From assembly GCA_014155875.1 (NCBI GenBank), contig JACEFZ010004196.1, positions 1,525,001-1,589,000 of the forward strand: a stretch of DNA of 64,000 nucleotides. The letters are read 5' to 3'. Origin of the DNA: Cepaea nemoralis (lineage: Eukaryota > Mollusca > Gastropoda > Stylommatophora > Helicidae). Made by a program: the position numbers and the translations under genes. Position 1 is the first letter of the stretch; every line of letters begins with the position of its first letter. The notes beneath the pieces were generated by a model. The model was not told the DNA's origin. It made no database searches and worked only from the letters and a program-made list of their open reading frames with translations. Of this stretch, positions 55,801-63,960 are shown one piece after another.

Positions 55801-56728
55801 TTGGAGACAGCAGCAACTGCCTGAGATGATAGAAAACATTCCTGGTATTGAGAAAAAGAACACTCAGCATGAAACCGAAAGAAGAGAAATAACCCTAAAC
55901 TACATAAAAGAACATTACCCAAGCAGCAATTGGACCCATGCATATACAGATGGATCAGCCAAAAATTCAGTAGAGAATGGAGGAGGAGGGATTCTCCTAA
56001 ATTTAAAAAATGGAGTGAAAAAAACACATTCAGTGGCAACTGGAAAGTTTTCAAGTAACTTCAAAGCGGAGGTAGAGGCTCTGAAAACTGCAGCAGAAAT
56101 GCTCTTAATGGAGGAAAATAAAGAGACGCAAATAGCTATCTTTACAGATGCAAAGTCAGCTGTCTCAATACTGAAGAGCAATAACAGCACAGAACTAGCT
56201 GACCTAAGAGCAGCACTCCATGGTCTATGCCAGAAATCCAAAAAAGTTGTAATACAGTGGATCCCATCACATTGCAGTATACCTGGAAATGAAGAGGCTG
56301 ACAGACTGGCAAAAGAGGGCGGACGACTACCACAGCCTGACATAGACATAACCTATAATGAGGCAAAGAGGTTGATAAAAAGCACTTATAGAACCAAATG
56401 GGAATCAGAGCATCCAGGCCACCAGAAGGATGATGCATATTACAAACTTGACCGAAGAGAACAAGTAGCAATCTTCAGACTCCGCACAGGACACAACAGG
56501 TTGAAATACCACTTGTTCAACAAACTAAAGATAGGAGATACAGATGAATGTAATTGTGGAACTGGTAAAATGACAGCTAAACATTTGCTGCAAGAGTGCC
56601 CAATATATGCAGAACAGAGAAAGATATTTTGGCCCACACCTGCTTCATTTGAGGACAAGCTCTATGGAGATATCAACAAGCTCAAGTCGACTGCAGCTTA
56701 CTTTAACTGTATTCAGGTTGACATTTAA
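52877..56728 (+). CDS. LINE A copy 2 endonuclease-RT-RNase H polyprotein (intact)
   Basis: 1283 residues, uninterrupted. The first Met at 52877 is taken, although copy-1 homology supports protein from about residue 12 onward. AP-like endonuclease: QWNAEGV near 66, CIQETHL near 93, GDFNSRS near 188 and GSDHRP near 266. RT: YRPISLLS near 567, WIDLEKAFDKV near 635, VPQGGVLSP near 694 and FADDLAIW near 725. RNase H from about 1020: YTDGSAKN, AEVEALK, FTDAKSAV and GNEEADRLAKEG. A C-terminal Cys/His cluster lies near 1225. Such proteins nick target DNA and prime cDNA on the nicked end. All catalytic residues are present, so this copy may be competent. No ORF1 was found upstream. Confidence 0.95.
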   Translation: MMPQMKINRYGANPVKSHQAVIVPGPLPRGGPPMTTGGHLPLCCGVKAQRSRLRAIDQTPRTLNILQWNAEGVYNKKASLTQRLHKDRIDVACIQETHLNANRTFSVEGYHATRFDREGHKGGVVILTRNTIPCSEVSVISDNQTEIIGVDIMIKDVKTRIYNLYSPADKDLTLSNMKITDTNCIVVGDFNSRSERWGYPDTDKRGDEVEDWEIDSNLHLLNKADDTPSFYSRRWITTSTPDLAFCTGDILHKIDRHVLDQLAGSDHRPIKLVINMEYVPQEQKPLPRWNYKRADWDRFAILTDKYCENINTRYGNMKQMVESLNRAIIQAATESIPRGARKNYKPYWTEELQILEDKVEDARKTAEREQTTEANISLKAISAKYKRTVNQTTRDCWRKKTENLNFDRDGNKLWKLVKAMNNEGPRNKQITIKQGNALLTGKKAANALMEHYASANHIDITAEQKKAIKDKQIHHRYTETAAEYMMANLTMEEMEQAMNTLKKKTSPGKDGITNEMLIGLGTKAKKKLLAVLNYSWKRGIVPQAWKEAILIPVPKKGKDLEEPNGYRPISLLSCVGKLMERIINGRLTWHLEENQLLTPHQAGFRKYRSTEDQITYIAQEIEDAFQEKKHTLAVWIDLEKAFDKVWKEGLKVKLQKMHVCGKMYKWISHYLENRTARTKVQGQTSKMMLLEQGVPQGGVLSPTLFLAYINDITENFPARVHTSSFADDLAIWTSEEYISTANSRIQQALLALEDWSKSWLVKISEEKTTCTVFSLSTKTQQPKLVLNGKILRHEENPNYLGVTFDRRLTWKTQVEKNRTRARQRMAIMKKLAGTTWGADEKVLKKLYTGRVRPVLEYGIAAWATAAKSNFNKISRVQNQGMRIITGSLKTTPINELEKITCLQPMQDRRDSRAQQQAEKFRRLTDHPMYKRFSGFGKGRLKRSNFVETAKRKIRADPILNISTVKPIYNADKFPAWRQQQLPEMIENIPGIEKKNTQHETERREITLNYIKEHYPSSNWTHAYTDGSAKNSVENGGGGILLNLKNGVKKTHSVATGKFSSNFKAEVEALKTAAEMLLMEENKETQIAIFTDAKSAVSILKSNNSTELADLRAALHGLCQKSKKVVIQWIPSHCSIPGNEEADRLAKEGGRLPQPDIDITYNEAKRLIKSTYRTKWESEHPGHQKDDAYYKLDRREQVAIFRLRTGHNRLKYHLFNKLKIGDTDECNCGTGKMTAKHLLQECPIYAEQRKIFWPTPASFEDKLYGDINKLKSTAAYFNCIQVDI

Positions 56729-56806
56729 ATGTACATGAAGAAGTATTCTGCCACACTTCATACCACAGGCATGTCGGTTACACAAGCCTCCCCAGAGGCA
56801 TGAAAT

Positions 56807-56956
56807 GGAATATTGCTTGGATAGCAAATCCATTACGTGGAAAGTCCGAATCGAAAGCTCACTGTGTGGGCTTCAAAAAAGGTGGAAAAAGTGTCCTAGT
56901 GGCACAAAATGGAATATTGCTTGGATAGCAAATCCATTACGTGGAAAGTCCGAATC
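56807..56956 (+). repeat. ~104-bp minisatellite in LINE A copy 2
   Basis: Unit starts at 56807 and 56911, period 104 bp. Same sequence as 17734-17986. Confidence 0.9.
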
Positions 56957-57435
56957 GAAAGCTCACTGTGTGGATGTCATCTGCAAACTGCATTCTTCTG
57001 GCTTCTGGAAGAACAGCCTATGGTGAACGGAAGGCCCAATATACGGAAGTGAGGCTAAGCAGCCATGTGCAGGACGTGACGATTCCTTGGGTGAGCCCAG
57101 TACCAGAGCGGTGTGTGATGGCTCTGCAATTATGGAAGCCTCCTTGGATGGCGGGGAATGCCCATGGTCTGCCCCTGCCTTCCCTTGAGGGCCGACCAGG
57201 ATGCCTTTGGCTGTTCTATATGGGCCAGCTGGGATGGGAGATAACACCACAACAGTGAGAGTCTAACGTCCTAAGAAACCCCCGGGAAGGTTAACCCGGT
57301 CAACAAATGCCCGCAGAAGTCGGATGTGTCGGCCTAACGGCGCAAGAACGCAGCTCTGCTGTAAACAGGCACAACGCAATCACGTCCGGAAAAAAACTCC
57401 GGATGAACGAAGAAGAAGAAGAAGAAGAAGAAGAA
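56957..57435 (+). repeat. LINE A tail unit, single copy
   Basis: Begins GAAAGCTCACTGTGTGGATG and ends in nine or more GAA. Copy 1 has three such units in tandem. Confidence 0.92.
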
Positions 57436-58028
57436 TTGTAATAAATTAGATTTGTGATCTGTTGAAATTAGGTCCCTTTCATTTAATTGTTGTTACATTA
57501 TTACACTCAGGGCGGTAAATTGAAATGTATTCGAATATGTGTTGTATAAAAATAGCCGTTGTGTTGCCAGATTGTCAACACTCCAAAAAGTCATCAGCTG
57601 GGCATGGTATAGGTTTACCGACGTTGTAGACCAACGGAAGAGCTCCCGGCCAAATGAGGTCGGAGCTCGAGCGTTGAATGCGTCTTATATAAAAGACGTA
57701 TTACAGTCTTATCCGATGTTTTTTGTAACAAAAAAGCATATTATATCGTTTTTTTAGAGGTTGCGAGGTAGTTGCATTGTTGCTGGTGCTACCGATCTGA
57801 CTGGGTCAATATTGCAACTCAGGTGATCATCCATCGAGAGGATGAAACTTGGAAAGTGTTAAGATTGAACACCACAGGACTTAACATACAACTTACATTT
57901 CTTATGTATTTCTATGCCAATGTACATAACAGAAAGGTCGATTCTGACATGGTTAAAAGATTAACCCTGTAGCTATGTAGAGTATACATGAAATATAAAA
58001 TCTTTCATGAATAAGCCCCGGGGGAGCG
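57436..58028 (+). other. E2 3' non-coding region, second half
   Basis: Continuation of 51870-52598 after the LINE A insertion. A short 'gccccgggggagcg' (58015-58028) abuts the right LTR and would serve as a minimal polypurine tract. Confidence 0.65.
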
Positions 58029-58570
58029 TGTCAGAATCTCTAATGTCTCCAACTGAGATGCAGTAACATCGTTACGCCCGCCAGGCGAATAGTCGCCAAC
58101 TGAGATGCAGGGACATCGTTATGCCCGCCAGGCGAGTACCAGTTACCTGCCCGCAGATTGCTGGCTGACGTGAGCGGCAGCGGTCAGGCAAGGACAAAGG
58201 AAGACGCACGCAGTCCTCGTGACGCCAATCCACAGGGCAAGCGCTGTGCGGAGAAACCGCCAGACTGCTTGGGACTTTGGACATGACAAGACGTGTGGGT
58301 TGAGAAAGGCTTGTGTAGTTCTGTGCCCGAAAGTCGAGTGCTTGTATATCTTGTGAGATAGACTGTGAAGCTGAGGGTTTTGTCTGTAAGTGTATTGATG
58401 TATTGTATATGTATCGTAAGGATCATCACATGCCAAACTATATCGTATTGCATGTGAATTGTAAATAAATCCATTGAACTTAGTGTCATTGTGTGTCAAG
58501 TCCAATCATTTTGTACTTGTACTTGTCTCACATATGTTAGGTCCAACGAGCCAGGTTTAAGACCCTGACA
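58029..58570 (+). repeat. E2 right LTR (542 bp)
   Basis: Six substitutions from the left LTR, same internal 47-bp duplication. Followed by GATTG. Confidence 0.96.
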
Positions 58571-58773
58571 GATTGGCGTCGCAGACAGCAGAGCACATAC
58601 ACCAAGACTGCCCAAAATATAACATATCTAGGCATACCATCTGGTCTAGAGAGACTAAAGTGGAATATAAACTCTATGGACCGGTAAGTGAACTAAAAAG
58701 GACAGTCAAATTCATACAAGAGACAACATTGCAGTTATAGACATATTTCAAGCGAACGAAAGAAGAAGAAGAA
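58571..58773 (+). pseudogene. LINE B, 3' end after E2
   Basis: Resumes inside the Cys cluster (LASQTAEHIHQDCPKY), continues to LYGPVSELKRTV and stops at TAG 58738-58740. The 3' UTR is only about 33 bp and ends in (GAA)n, like LINE A. The last residues align with the LINE A C-terminus, which confirms that E2 split one gene. Confidence 0.9.
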
Positions 58774-58894
58774 TGTTAAATATTCTAAGTTAGGTAATTA
58801 TATTGAACTGTTTTCACTTCCACCACTCTGCTACCAGTGCCAATCATGGACACCACGTAAATTCTAAGAAAGGAAACTCATCATATGCGAACTT

Positions 58895-59080
58895 AAATGC
58901 CTGAGATCCGGCTTTTTTTTTGGGGGGGGGGTGTGTTAACTTGGTCAACAAATGCCCGCAGAAGTCGGATGTGTCGGCTTAATGGTGCAAGACCGCAGCT
59001 CTGCTGTAAACAGGCACAACGCAATCATGTCCGAAAAACTCTCCGGATGAGCGCAGAAGAAGAAGAAGAAATGCCTGAGA
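58895..59080 (+). mobile_element. Solo LINE A tail with 12-bp duplication
   Basis: The insert 58907-59068 begins with an unusual T9/G10 run, then 'gttaacttggtcaacaaatgcccg' to (GAA)n. AAATGCCTGAGA occurs at 58895-58906 and 59069-59080. Confidence 0.9.
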
Positions 59081-59344
59081 GAAGCTTCTGGCTTCACTAG
59101 AGGAAACAGAAACAGAAATAATGACATAAGAGATATCTTAGATACTACTCCATGCATGGAATTTTAGAGAAACAAATAAGGAGGTTAAACATCTCGTGAG
59201 AATTAAACCCCAATAATTTATGCTTCAAGAAAAGTGGTTTAACTTATTAACTCCTGAATTCAAAAGAAAATTTTAAAAAACTCAAATTTACAATTAAAAA
59301 GTCAAGGAACATTTAACATGTCTTAATCAATATTGGGCATATGG
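59081..59344. other. LDHD intron, unassigned
   Basis: AT-rich, with nothing recognised. Confidence 0.4.
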
Positions 59345-59700
59345 TGCTAGACCCATATTTCTATGGACCAATCAACACTCCAGGGGTGATGTGGTTAATA
59401 TCATGTCCGATACCATTTCTTTCCATGATATTTCCCCATACCCATTTTAGGCTGACCAGGCTCTGTGGCGAAGGGAGTTATGGACACAGTTCGTAATCCC
59501 ACATAAGGCATTCAAAACACAGCTGCGGCCGATTTGGTAGCAACCACATTGGTTTTTATAGAATGGTATGAGTTCCAGTTGTTCAGAAAGCAATGGCCAA
59601 CTACTGAACATAAACTTGCTAAGAAACTGAAAGAGCCAAAAATGCTGGATTTGACTGTGATGTCCTGTAAAGGATATGCAACCAACTTTTTAACACTTTA
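59345..59700 (+). mobile_element. Repeat R4 copy 2 joined to a degenerate SINE S2
   Basis: 59345-59457 matches 13713-13815. From 59458 a decayed S2 follows ('ctgtggcgaagg', 'cagaaagcaatggccaactactgaacataaacttgctaagaa', 'gatgtcctgtaaaggatatgc'). Head boxes are eroded. The R4-S2 join suggests R4 may be a longer head of the same family. Confidence 0.6.
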
Positions 59701-60135
59701 AGTTGGGTCGACCTGGGAGCACAAGGCAGTTACAAAAATTAGCTTGAATATGAATTCAAATCCAGGACCATCGGGCCTACAGTGTCTAGCTCTACACAAT
59801 CACAGCTCACCAACATAAAAATAATATGACAACACTCATCTATTTATATTTCCTGCCAGACGTGTATCTGTAATTTCAGTCATAGTGTGTCAATTCCCAA
59901 CACATTTCTGACGTGTAATATTTGACACAAATGTCTGTCTATTTTAACTCTTTCACCAAATAGGAACATCTGATGTGTAATTATCTCTTCCCCTTGAATT
60001 ATAACCATAGCAGAGTGTGTTCCCCTATATTTTACAGTTGGTTACTGTGAACTAAAGAGATCCGGCCACTTCTACTTTGTTTTTAAGCTTGTTGAAAGCC
60101 ATGCACTATCAGCACAAAGACAAGTGAAATCTTAC
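59701..60135. other. LDHD intron end, unassigned
   Basis: No element recognised. It ends at the GTAAG donor (minus strand). Confidence 0.4.
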
Positions 60136-60226
60136 CAATAAGGTTTTCTTCATCAATAAGTTTCCTGGTTTTGACTATAATTTCTGACAATTTTGTGACT
60201 GGCACGCACACGTCTGTAATTAATGG
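60136..60226 (-). CDS. LDHD: D-lactate dehydrogenase (LDHD-like), upstream exon
   Basis: On the minus strand 30 codons plus one base, ending CTTATTG followed by the donor GTAAGA (60135-60130). It encodes TDVCVPVTKLSEIIVKTRK, the conserved segment of mitochondrial D-lactate dehydrogenases preceding the GHVGDGNFH exon. The leftover G joins GA of the next exon to make Gly. Two acceptors are possible: 'tgtattccag' giving a start at 60226 (phase 0) or 'ttaattacag' giving 60213. The first keeps one more conserved residue block. Earlier exons must lie beyond 60226; none could be recognised up to 64000. Confidence 0.85.
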
Positions 60227-60606
60227 CTGGAATACATGAAGACGCATCGTTACAGAATTAGAAAGAACTAGTAGCAGACAAAGTATTACATGGTCTTCTT
60301 CTTCATTCGTCTTGTGAAGGGGGTGCTTCACACACAGCCATGTAACTCACAGATCAGTGTGTTCGACCTTGGCATGCATTTGGGTCAGGTTTGCTTCTAC
60401 ATGACCGATTCCGTTCAAGATCATGAGTTCTATGCAGCCATGGGCAGCTTATTTTCTTAACAATATTGCGATAGCAGAAGCCTAATTTCTTATTTTAAAA
60501 TAATTAAATTAACGAAGCACCTAATTTTTCTAATTTCCAACTGTCAAGAAATTTTAACTTGCACAAAGAACCTTCTGGTTTTCACCCTTATCAGAGAAGG
60601 CTAGTG

Positions 60607-60867
60607 TTCTGACCTGACTGGCCCAGAGATCAGGGGTAACATGTGGTATCATTGAAAGATACCCAGCTCTGTGCTGAGGTTGAACCGGGTAGATTCTGAT
60701 ATGACTGGCCCAGAGATCACAGGTAACGTGTGGTATCATTGAAAGATATTCAGCCCTGTGCTGAGGTTGAACTGGGTAGATTCTGACCTGATTGGCCCAG
60801 AGATCAGTGGTAACGTGGGGTATCATTGAAAGATACCAAACTCTGTGCTGAGGTTGAACTGGGTAGA
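60607..60867. repeat. 87-bp tandem repeat, three units
   Basis: Units start 'ttctga' at 60607, 60694 and 60781 and share 'ctggcccagagatca', 'taacgtgtggtatcattgaaagata' and 'ctgtgctgaggttgaac'. The period of 29 codons keeps a minus-strand frame open; this is not evidence of a gene. Confidence 0.92.
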
Positions 60868-60906
60868 TTCAGAGCTTGATGTGGACACTGCTACCTCACA
60901 GCCATG

Positions 60907-60924
60907 CCCCCCCCCCCCCCCCCC
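60907..60924. repeat. Poly-C tract (about 18)
   Basis: Single-base run. Confidence 0.9.
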
Positions 60925-61279
60925 TCTCCTACTGCTGTATGACTTAAACATGTCGTCTACGGTGTATACCACACAATGTTTCACTCCACAAAAATAATAT
61001 ATAGGTTAAACAAACGTCTTCTTGTTCACTTCTCATTAAAGGGCAGTACATTGAATCTAGCAATGCATCTCTTTAGTTCATAGACCACTGTGTCCGACTT
61101 CATATGTATTTGTATAAGATATACACGAGAACAGCTGGCAGGTAGTTGTTGGTCATGGTCTTCGGTAGCGACAGTTGGTAGAGGCGCTTCTTTATAGAGA
61201 CAATGGCTAAGGTATGGTCGCTGCCAAAAAGAAAAACCTTCTTTACAGATGCCTAGTATATAATGATCCGACATGGGGA
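60925..61279. other. Unassigned stretch
   Basis: The minus-strand frame 61274-61026 was checked for an earlier LDHD exon; no family motif is present. Confidence 0.4.
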
Positions 61280-61435
61280 AAACAAAGAGATAAATCCCCT
61301 GGTGGCTTGACCACTTAGCATAATCCGGACAACACAGACCTGACCCAAGACTCAGATGATCGTGTCAGTTGGTGAATCATGACTTACCACACCTGTCAGC
61401 ATGGCACATGATGAGACAGAATCCATCCATGGTAA
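61280..61435 (+). mobile_element. RTE-like LINE 3' end fragment (family C)
   Basis: 'ggcttgaccacttagcataatccggacaa', 'gtgaatcatgac' and 'cagcatggcacatgatga' match 13113-13240 and 6441-6562. Ends in an ATGATGA-type tail. Confidence 0.7.
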
Positions 61436-61521
61436 CAGGCTCCATCTACAGTGGGTTGGCCTCCTTTCCTGACAGTGTAGTCAGGGCAGTGGCCTAAATA
61501 CCTACTATTTGCAGTTTCCAG

Positions 61522-61788
61522 TTGCTATGGGCCGGTCTCTCTGGCTGTGGGGTTACAACACTTTCTCTCTGTGATCCCGTTTATCACGCAGAGTCTCGTA
61601 GTGGAGCGATGAGGCGGTTCGACCCCCCGCTCGTGACTTGCGGGATACTGAGCCGGCCGCTCAGAAAGCAATGGCAAACTACTGAGCGTAATCTTGCCAA
61701 GAGATCAACATACAGCTGAAAGATGCTGGTGTTGACAGCTAAGTCCTGTAAAGGATATGCTTTAAAAAAAAAAAAAAAATTGCTATGG
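61522..61788 (+). mobile_element. SINE family S2, full copy with 9-bp duplication
   Basis: The insert 61531-61779 has an A box region 'tggctgtggggtta', a perfect B box 'ggttcgacccc' near 61617, the S2 body and a poly-A tail of about 16. TTGCTATGG flanks it at 61522-61530 and 61780-61788. Confidence 0.9.
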
Positions 61789-62026
61789 AATTTTTGTTAA
61801 CCTTGTGTGGCCTTACCACAGGACCTCATGTTTTTGATCTTTATCTGAGAAATGAATGTATCAGATCTCACTACCAAAGCCTTGAGGAGGACTTGTGATA
61901 TCACTAGAAACCATTGGTTTTTGTGGAAAAATAATTCTGAAGGACAAAATCAAAATTCTGCTGTCAGAAGATTCCAAGAATTTATTCAGTACTACAGATA
62001 AACTTGATTGCCATTCACAGATATAA
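61789..62026. other. Unassigned stretch
   Basis: No recognised feature. Confidence 0.4.
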
Positions 62027-62728
62027 TTAACCCTTTACAGGTTACAGCGGCCAATTCCGGCCGATGCCATAAAACGAGCATAGCGTCCGATTCCGGCCGA
62101 TACTATTATGCATTGTAAAATTGCGATCTCTCGGCTTTCCGACACTTCCGACGGCTACTTTCACTTTTGCCGATAGCTTGACAACGTGGCCGCCATTTGT
62201 AAACGCGATAGTATGAATTTGAACGGACTTTTACGGACAATTTTTGATAGTTTTCGGGATTTTTACGCTGTTTTTCAAAATGGATTTCGGCGATTCTTCA
62301 AGGATAGCCGAGATTTCGCTAGGTTCAATTTAAATGACATTAAAGGGCACGAAGTTGACTATTAATCGGAGCTAGATATCAGTGCAAAGCGTTACTTTGC
62401 ATTAGCAGTCTGAGTCGGACTTTAAAGAAAGTGATTATGATTCTGAAAATGTGTTTGTAAATTGCCGTATAGCTGACGGAAAATCACAAGCAACATGCCG
62501 TATTTCGTAAATATTTGTGTTCATATATGGATTACCGACAACAATCACGTAAGTAACATATTCTGCATGCTTTTCCCTTCATTGTGTTGTTTATTTAACT
62601 AAAATCGGTTGACTAACACCTTATTTGTGATGTTTTTACTAACGCGACCCGAAATTTTACCGAACCTGAAAAAATCTTGCCCATTCAGGGCTAGAAAACG
62701 GACAAGCGTCTGCCCTGTAAAGGGTTAA
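62027..62728 (+). mobile_element. piggyBac-type miniature element in TTAA
   Basis: The element 62031-62724 (694 bp) starts CCCTTTACAGG and ends in the exact inverse, between TTAA (62027-62030) and TTAA (62725-62728). TTAA targets and CCC-starting termini are hallmarks of piggyBac. 'ttccggccgat' occurs twice subterminally. An ATG at about 62280 opens a short frame (MDFGDSSRIAEISLGS); fragments downstream encode an acidic SESDFKESDYDSENV, like the acidic N-terminus of piggyBac transposases. The catalytic part is absent. Confidence 0.9.
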
Positions 62729-62739
62729 GGAAAGCAGAC

Positions 62740-63355
62740 CACACTGGAAGGCAGTAAAACTAAAGAAATCAACCAGAACATTAGAATGGGAAGACTAAAT
62801 CAGAACAACTTTATAGAATCTGCAAACAGAAGGATTAGGACAGATCCTTTACTTAACACATCAAGCCGAAGACATTCTTCAACTGGTGTGTTCACTTGAG
62901 GACTTAGAACCTGGCGAGGAGTGGGTGCAAGTGCCAACAGACTTCTGCACATCCTTTTCAGTTTGCATCCAACTAGATAGAAAATGCAGACAAGAAAATC
63001 CGGCTGCTGTTGAGGCTGAAGTACAAGCGTTGATTTTCGAGAATTCGCTAGACGCGGTCATCTACACAGATGGGTCGGTCGTCCGACATGTGAGAAGCTC
63101 GGGCCGGAGGGAGAATTGTTATTGAGAAAAAGAACACTCTGAATGAAATAGAAAGAAGAAAAACAACCCTAAATGTAATAGAAGAACATTTTTCAAGTAG
63201 TACTTGGACAATGCACATACAGATAAATCTACAAAAACTCAACAGGAAATGGAGATGGGGGAATTCTCCTGAATCTAAAAGAAAATGGAAGAAAATAGTC
63301 AGTGGCATCTAGAAAATTCTCAATTAACTTAACAGCAGAGTTTGAATCCTAAAAA
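62740..63355 (+). pseudogene. Chimeric LINE RNase H remnant
   Basis: 62770-62875 resembles the LINE A stretch before RNase H (GRLNQNNFIESANRRIRTDP). 62886-63125 then encodes a different RNase H N-terminal part (DAVIYTDGSV, preceded by a CX-rich E/Q segment). From 63125 the sequence returns to LINE A-like coding (LNEIERRKTTLNVIEEHF). About 50-80 bp of the LINE A-type sequence is replaced by about 250 bp of a second LINE. All parts are frame-broken. Confidence 0.65.
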
Positions 63356-63424
63356 GAAAGGTTTCACCGAGACAGATAGGGCTTTCAATTTCTTGATGGA
63401 CAGAGACAGATAGGGCTTTTAATA

Positions 63425-63555
63425 GATAAGAGTGCTCGCTCTTAAACTTCCGGTGTGCTGATGCTGAGGTAAGGGGTTCAACCCTTACACCAGACAGTTG
63501 GACTAAAATGTTGACCTCTCGTCCTTGACTTGGGGATGTAAATTACTGTCAGAAG
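63425..63555 (+). mobile_element. SINE family S1 fragment
   Basis: 'cttaaacttccggtgtgctgatgctgaggtaaggggttcaaccc' (B box) and the following body up to 'gatgtaaattac'. The 3' part is missing. Confidence 0.78.
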
Positions 63556-63584
63556 TGGAGGTGCGCCTCCGCCTAGATGAAGGT

Positions 63585-63960
63585 ATTATTCACTGGTGAG
63601 CAACCCCAAATAGTCAGAAATTGACTAAGGACAGAATCTATATGGCTGGACTACAGATTAAGCCCATGAATATCAAGAGTACAGCTTACAAGTGGCTCGT
63701 AACAAGATGAAATTAGCTGACCTTAATATTCGCCAAGGAGTGGGAAGGAGAAGGTTAGCTGAGTTAGATTTAAGTCTAGATTTAAGAATAATTGACTACT
63801 ATCCCAGAGCAGGTTTTTCCTCCCTGACTGTTCTCTTCCCTGGTGTCTAAGTAAGCCCCCATGAATGTACGCACACAAACATGCATGCATGATTGGAAAA
63901 ATAACAGATAGCTTAGTTTAAAACAAACTACAACATTTATTGTCTATCATTAATAATTAC
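63585..63960 (-). repeat. Dispersed repeat R3, copy 2
   Basis: Reverse complement of 9770-10145. A plus-strand frame (about 63660-63835) contains a smooth 50-codon stretch including LNIRQGVGRRRLAELDLSL. The equivalent frame in copy 1 has stops. It may run past the window end. Confidence 0.72.

Larger units (their letters stand above)
52599..57435 (+). mobile_element. LINE A copy 2 (I/Ingi-like), apparently full length, inside E2
   Basis: Inferred 5' end at 52599, where a stable stem begins; the 3' end is (GAA)n at 57435. It has a 278-bp leader, one 1283-residue ORF, two ~104-bp minisatellite starts and one tail unit. No exact target-site duplication is visible. The 12 bases before 52599 match 57432-57443 at 9 of 12, which could be a decayed duplication. 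It is nearly identical to copy 1 along the shared length. Confidence 0.9.
46453..58570 (+). mobile_element. LTR retrotransposon E2 (Gmr1-like Ty3/Gypsy), inserted in LINE B
   Basis: 542-bp LTRs (46453-46994 and 58029-58570), TG...CA, differing at six positions. GATTG flanks it (46448-46452 and 58571-58575). Domains run gag, protease, integrase, RT, RNase H: the Copia-like order found in Gmr1-type Gypsy elements. An intact LINE A lies in its 3' non-coding part, so E2 proper is about 7.3 kb. Two frameshifts occur (near 47750 and 49480). The LINE B frame resumes after it. Confidence 0.96.
34091..60135 (-). other. LDHD: 26.0-kb LDHD intron holding the nested retrotransposons
   Basis: Bounded by a GTAAG donor at 60135-60131 (minus strand) and the TTGTCAG acceptor at 34092. 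Flanking exon phases (1 and 1) agree. Nearly all of its length is transposon: LINE B, E1, E2 and LINE A copy 2, all transcribed in the opposite direction to LDHD, plus SINEs and LINE A tails. Exon identity rests on protein motifs, so the intron call is inferred without transcript data. Confidence 0.8.

Noticed and set aside
60554..60826. 90-codon minus-strand repeat frame
   Set aside because: The 87-bp period preserves any open frame; there is no splice or domain support.
61026..61274. Candidate further LDHD exon
   Set aside because: It is near the expected place, but the residues match no conserved block of the family and no good splice pair fits the phase.
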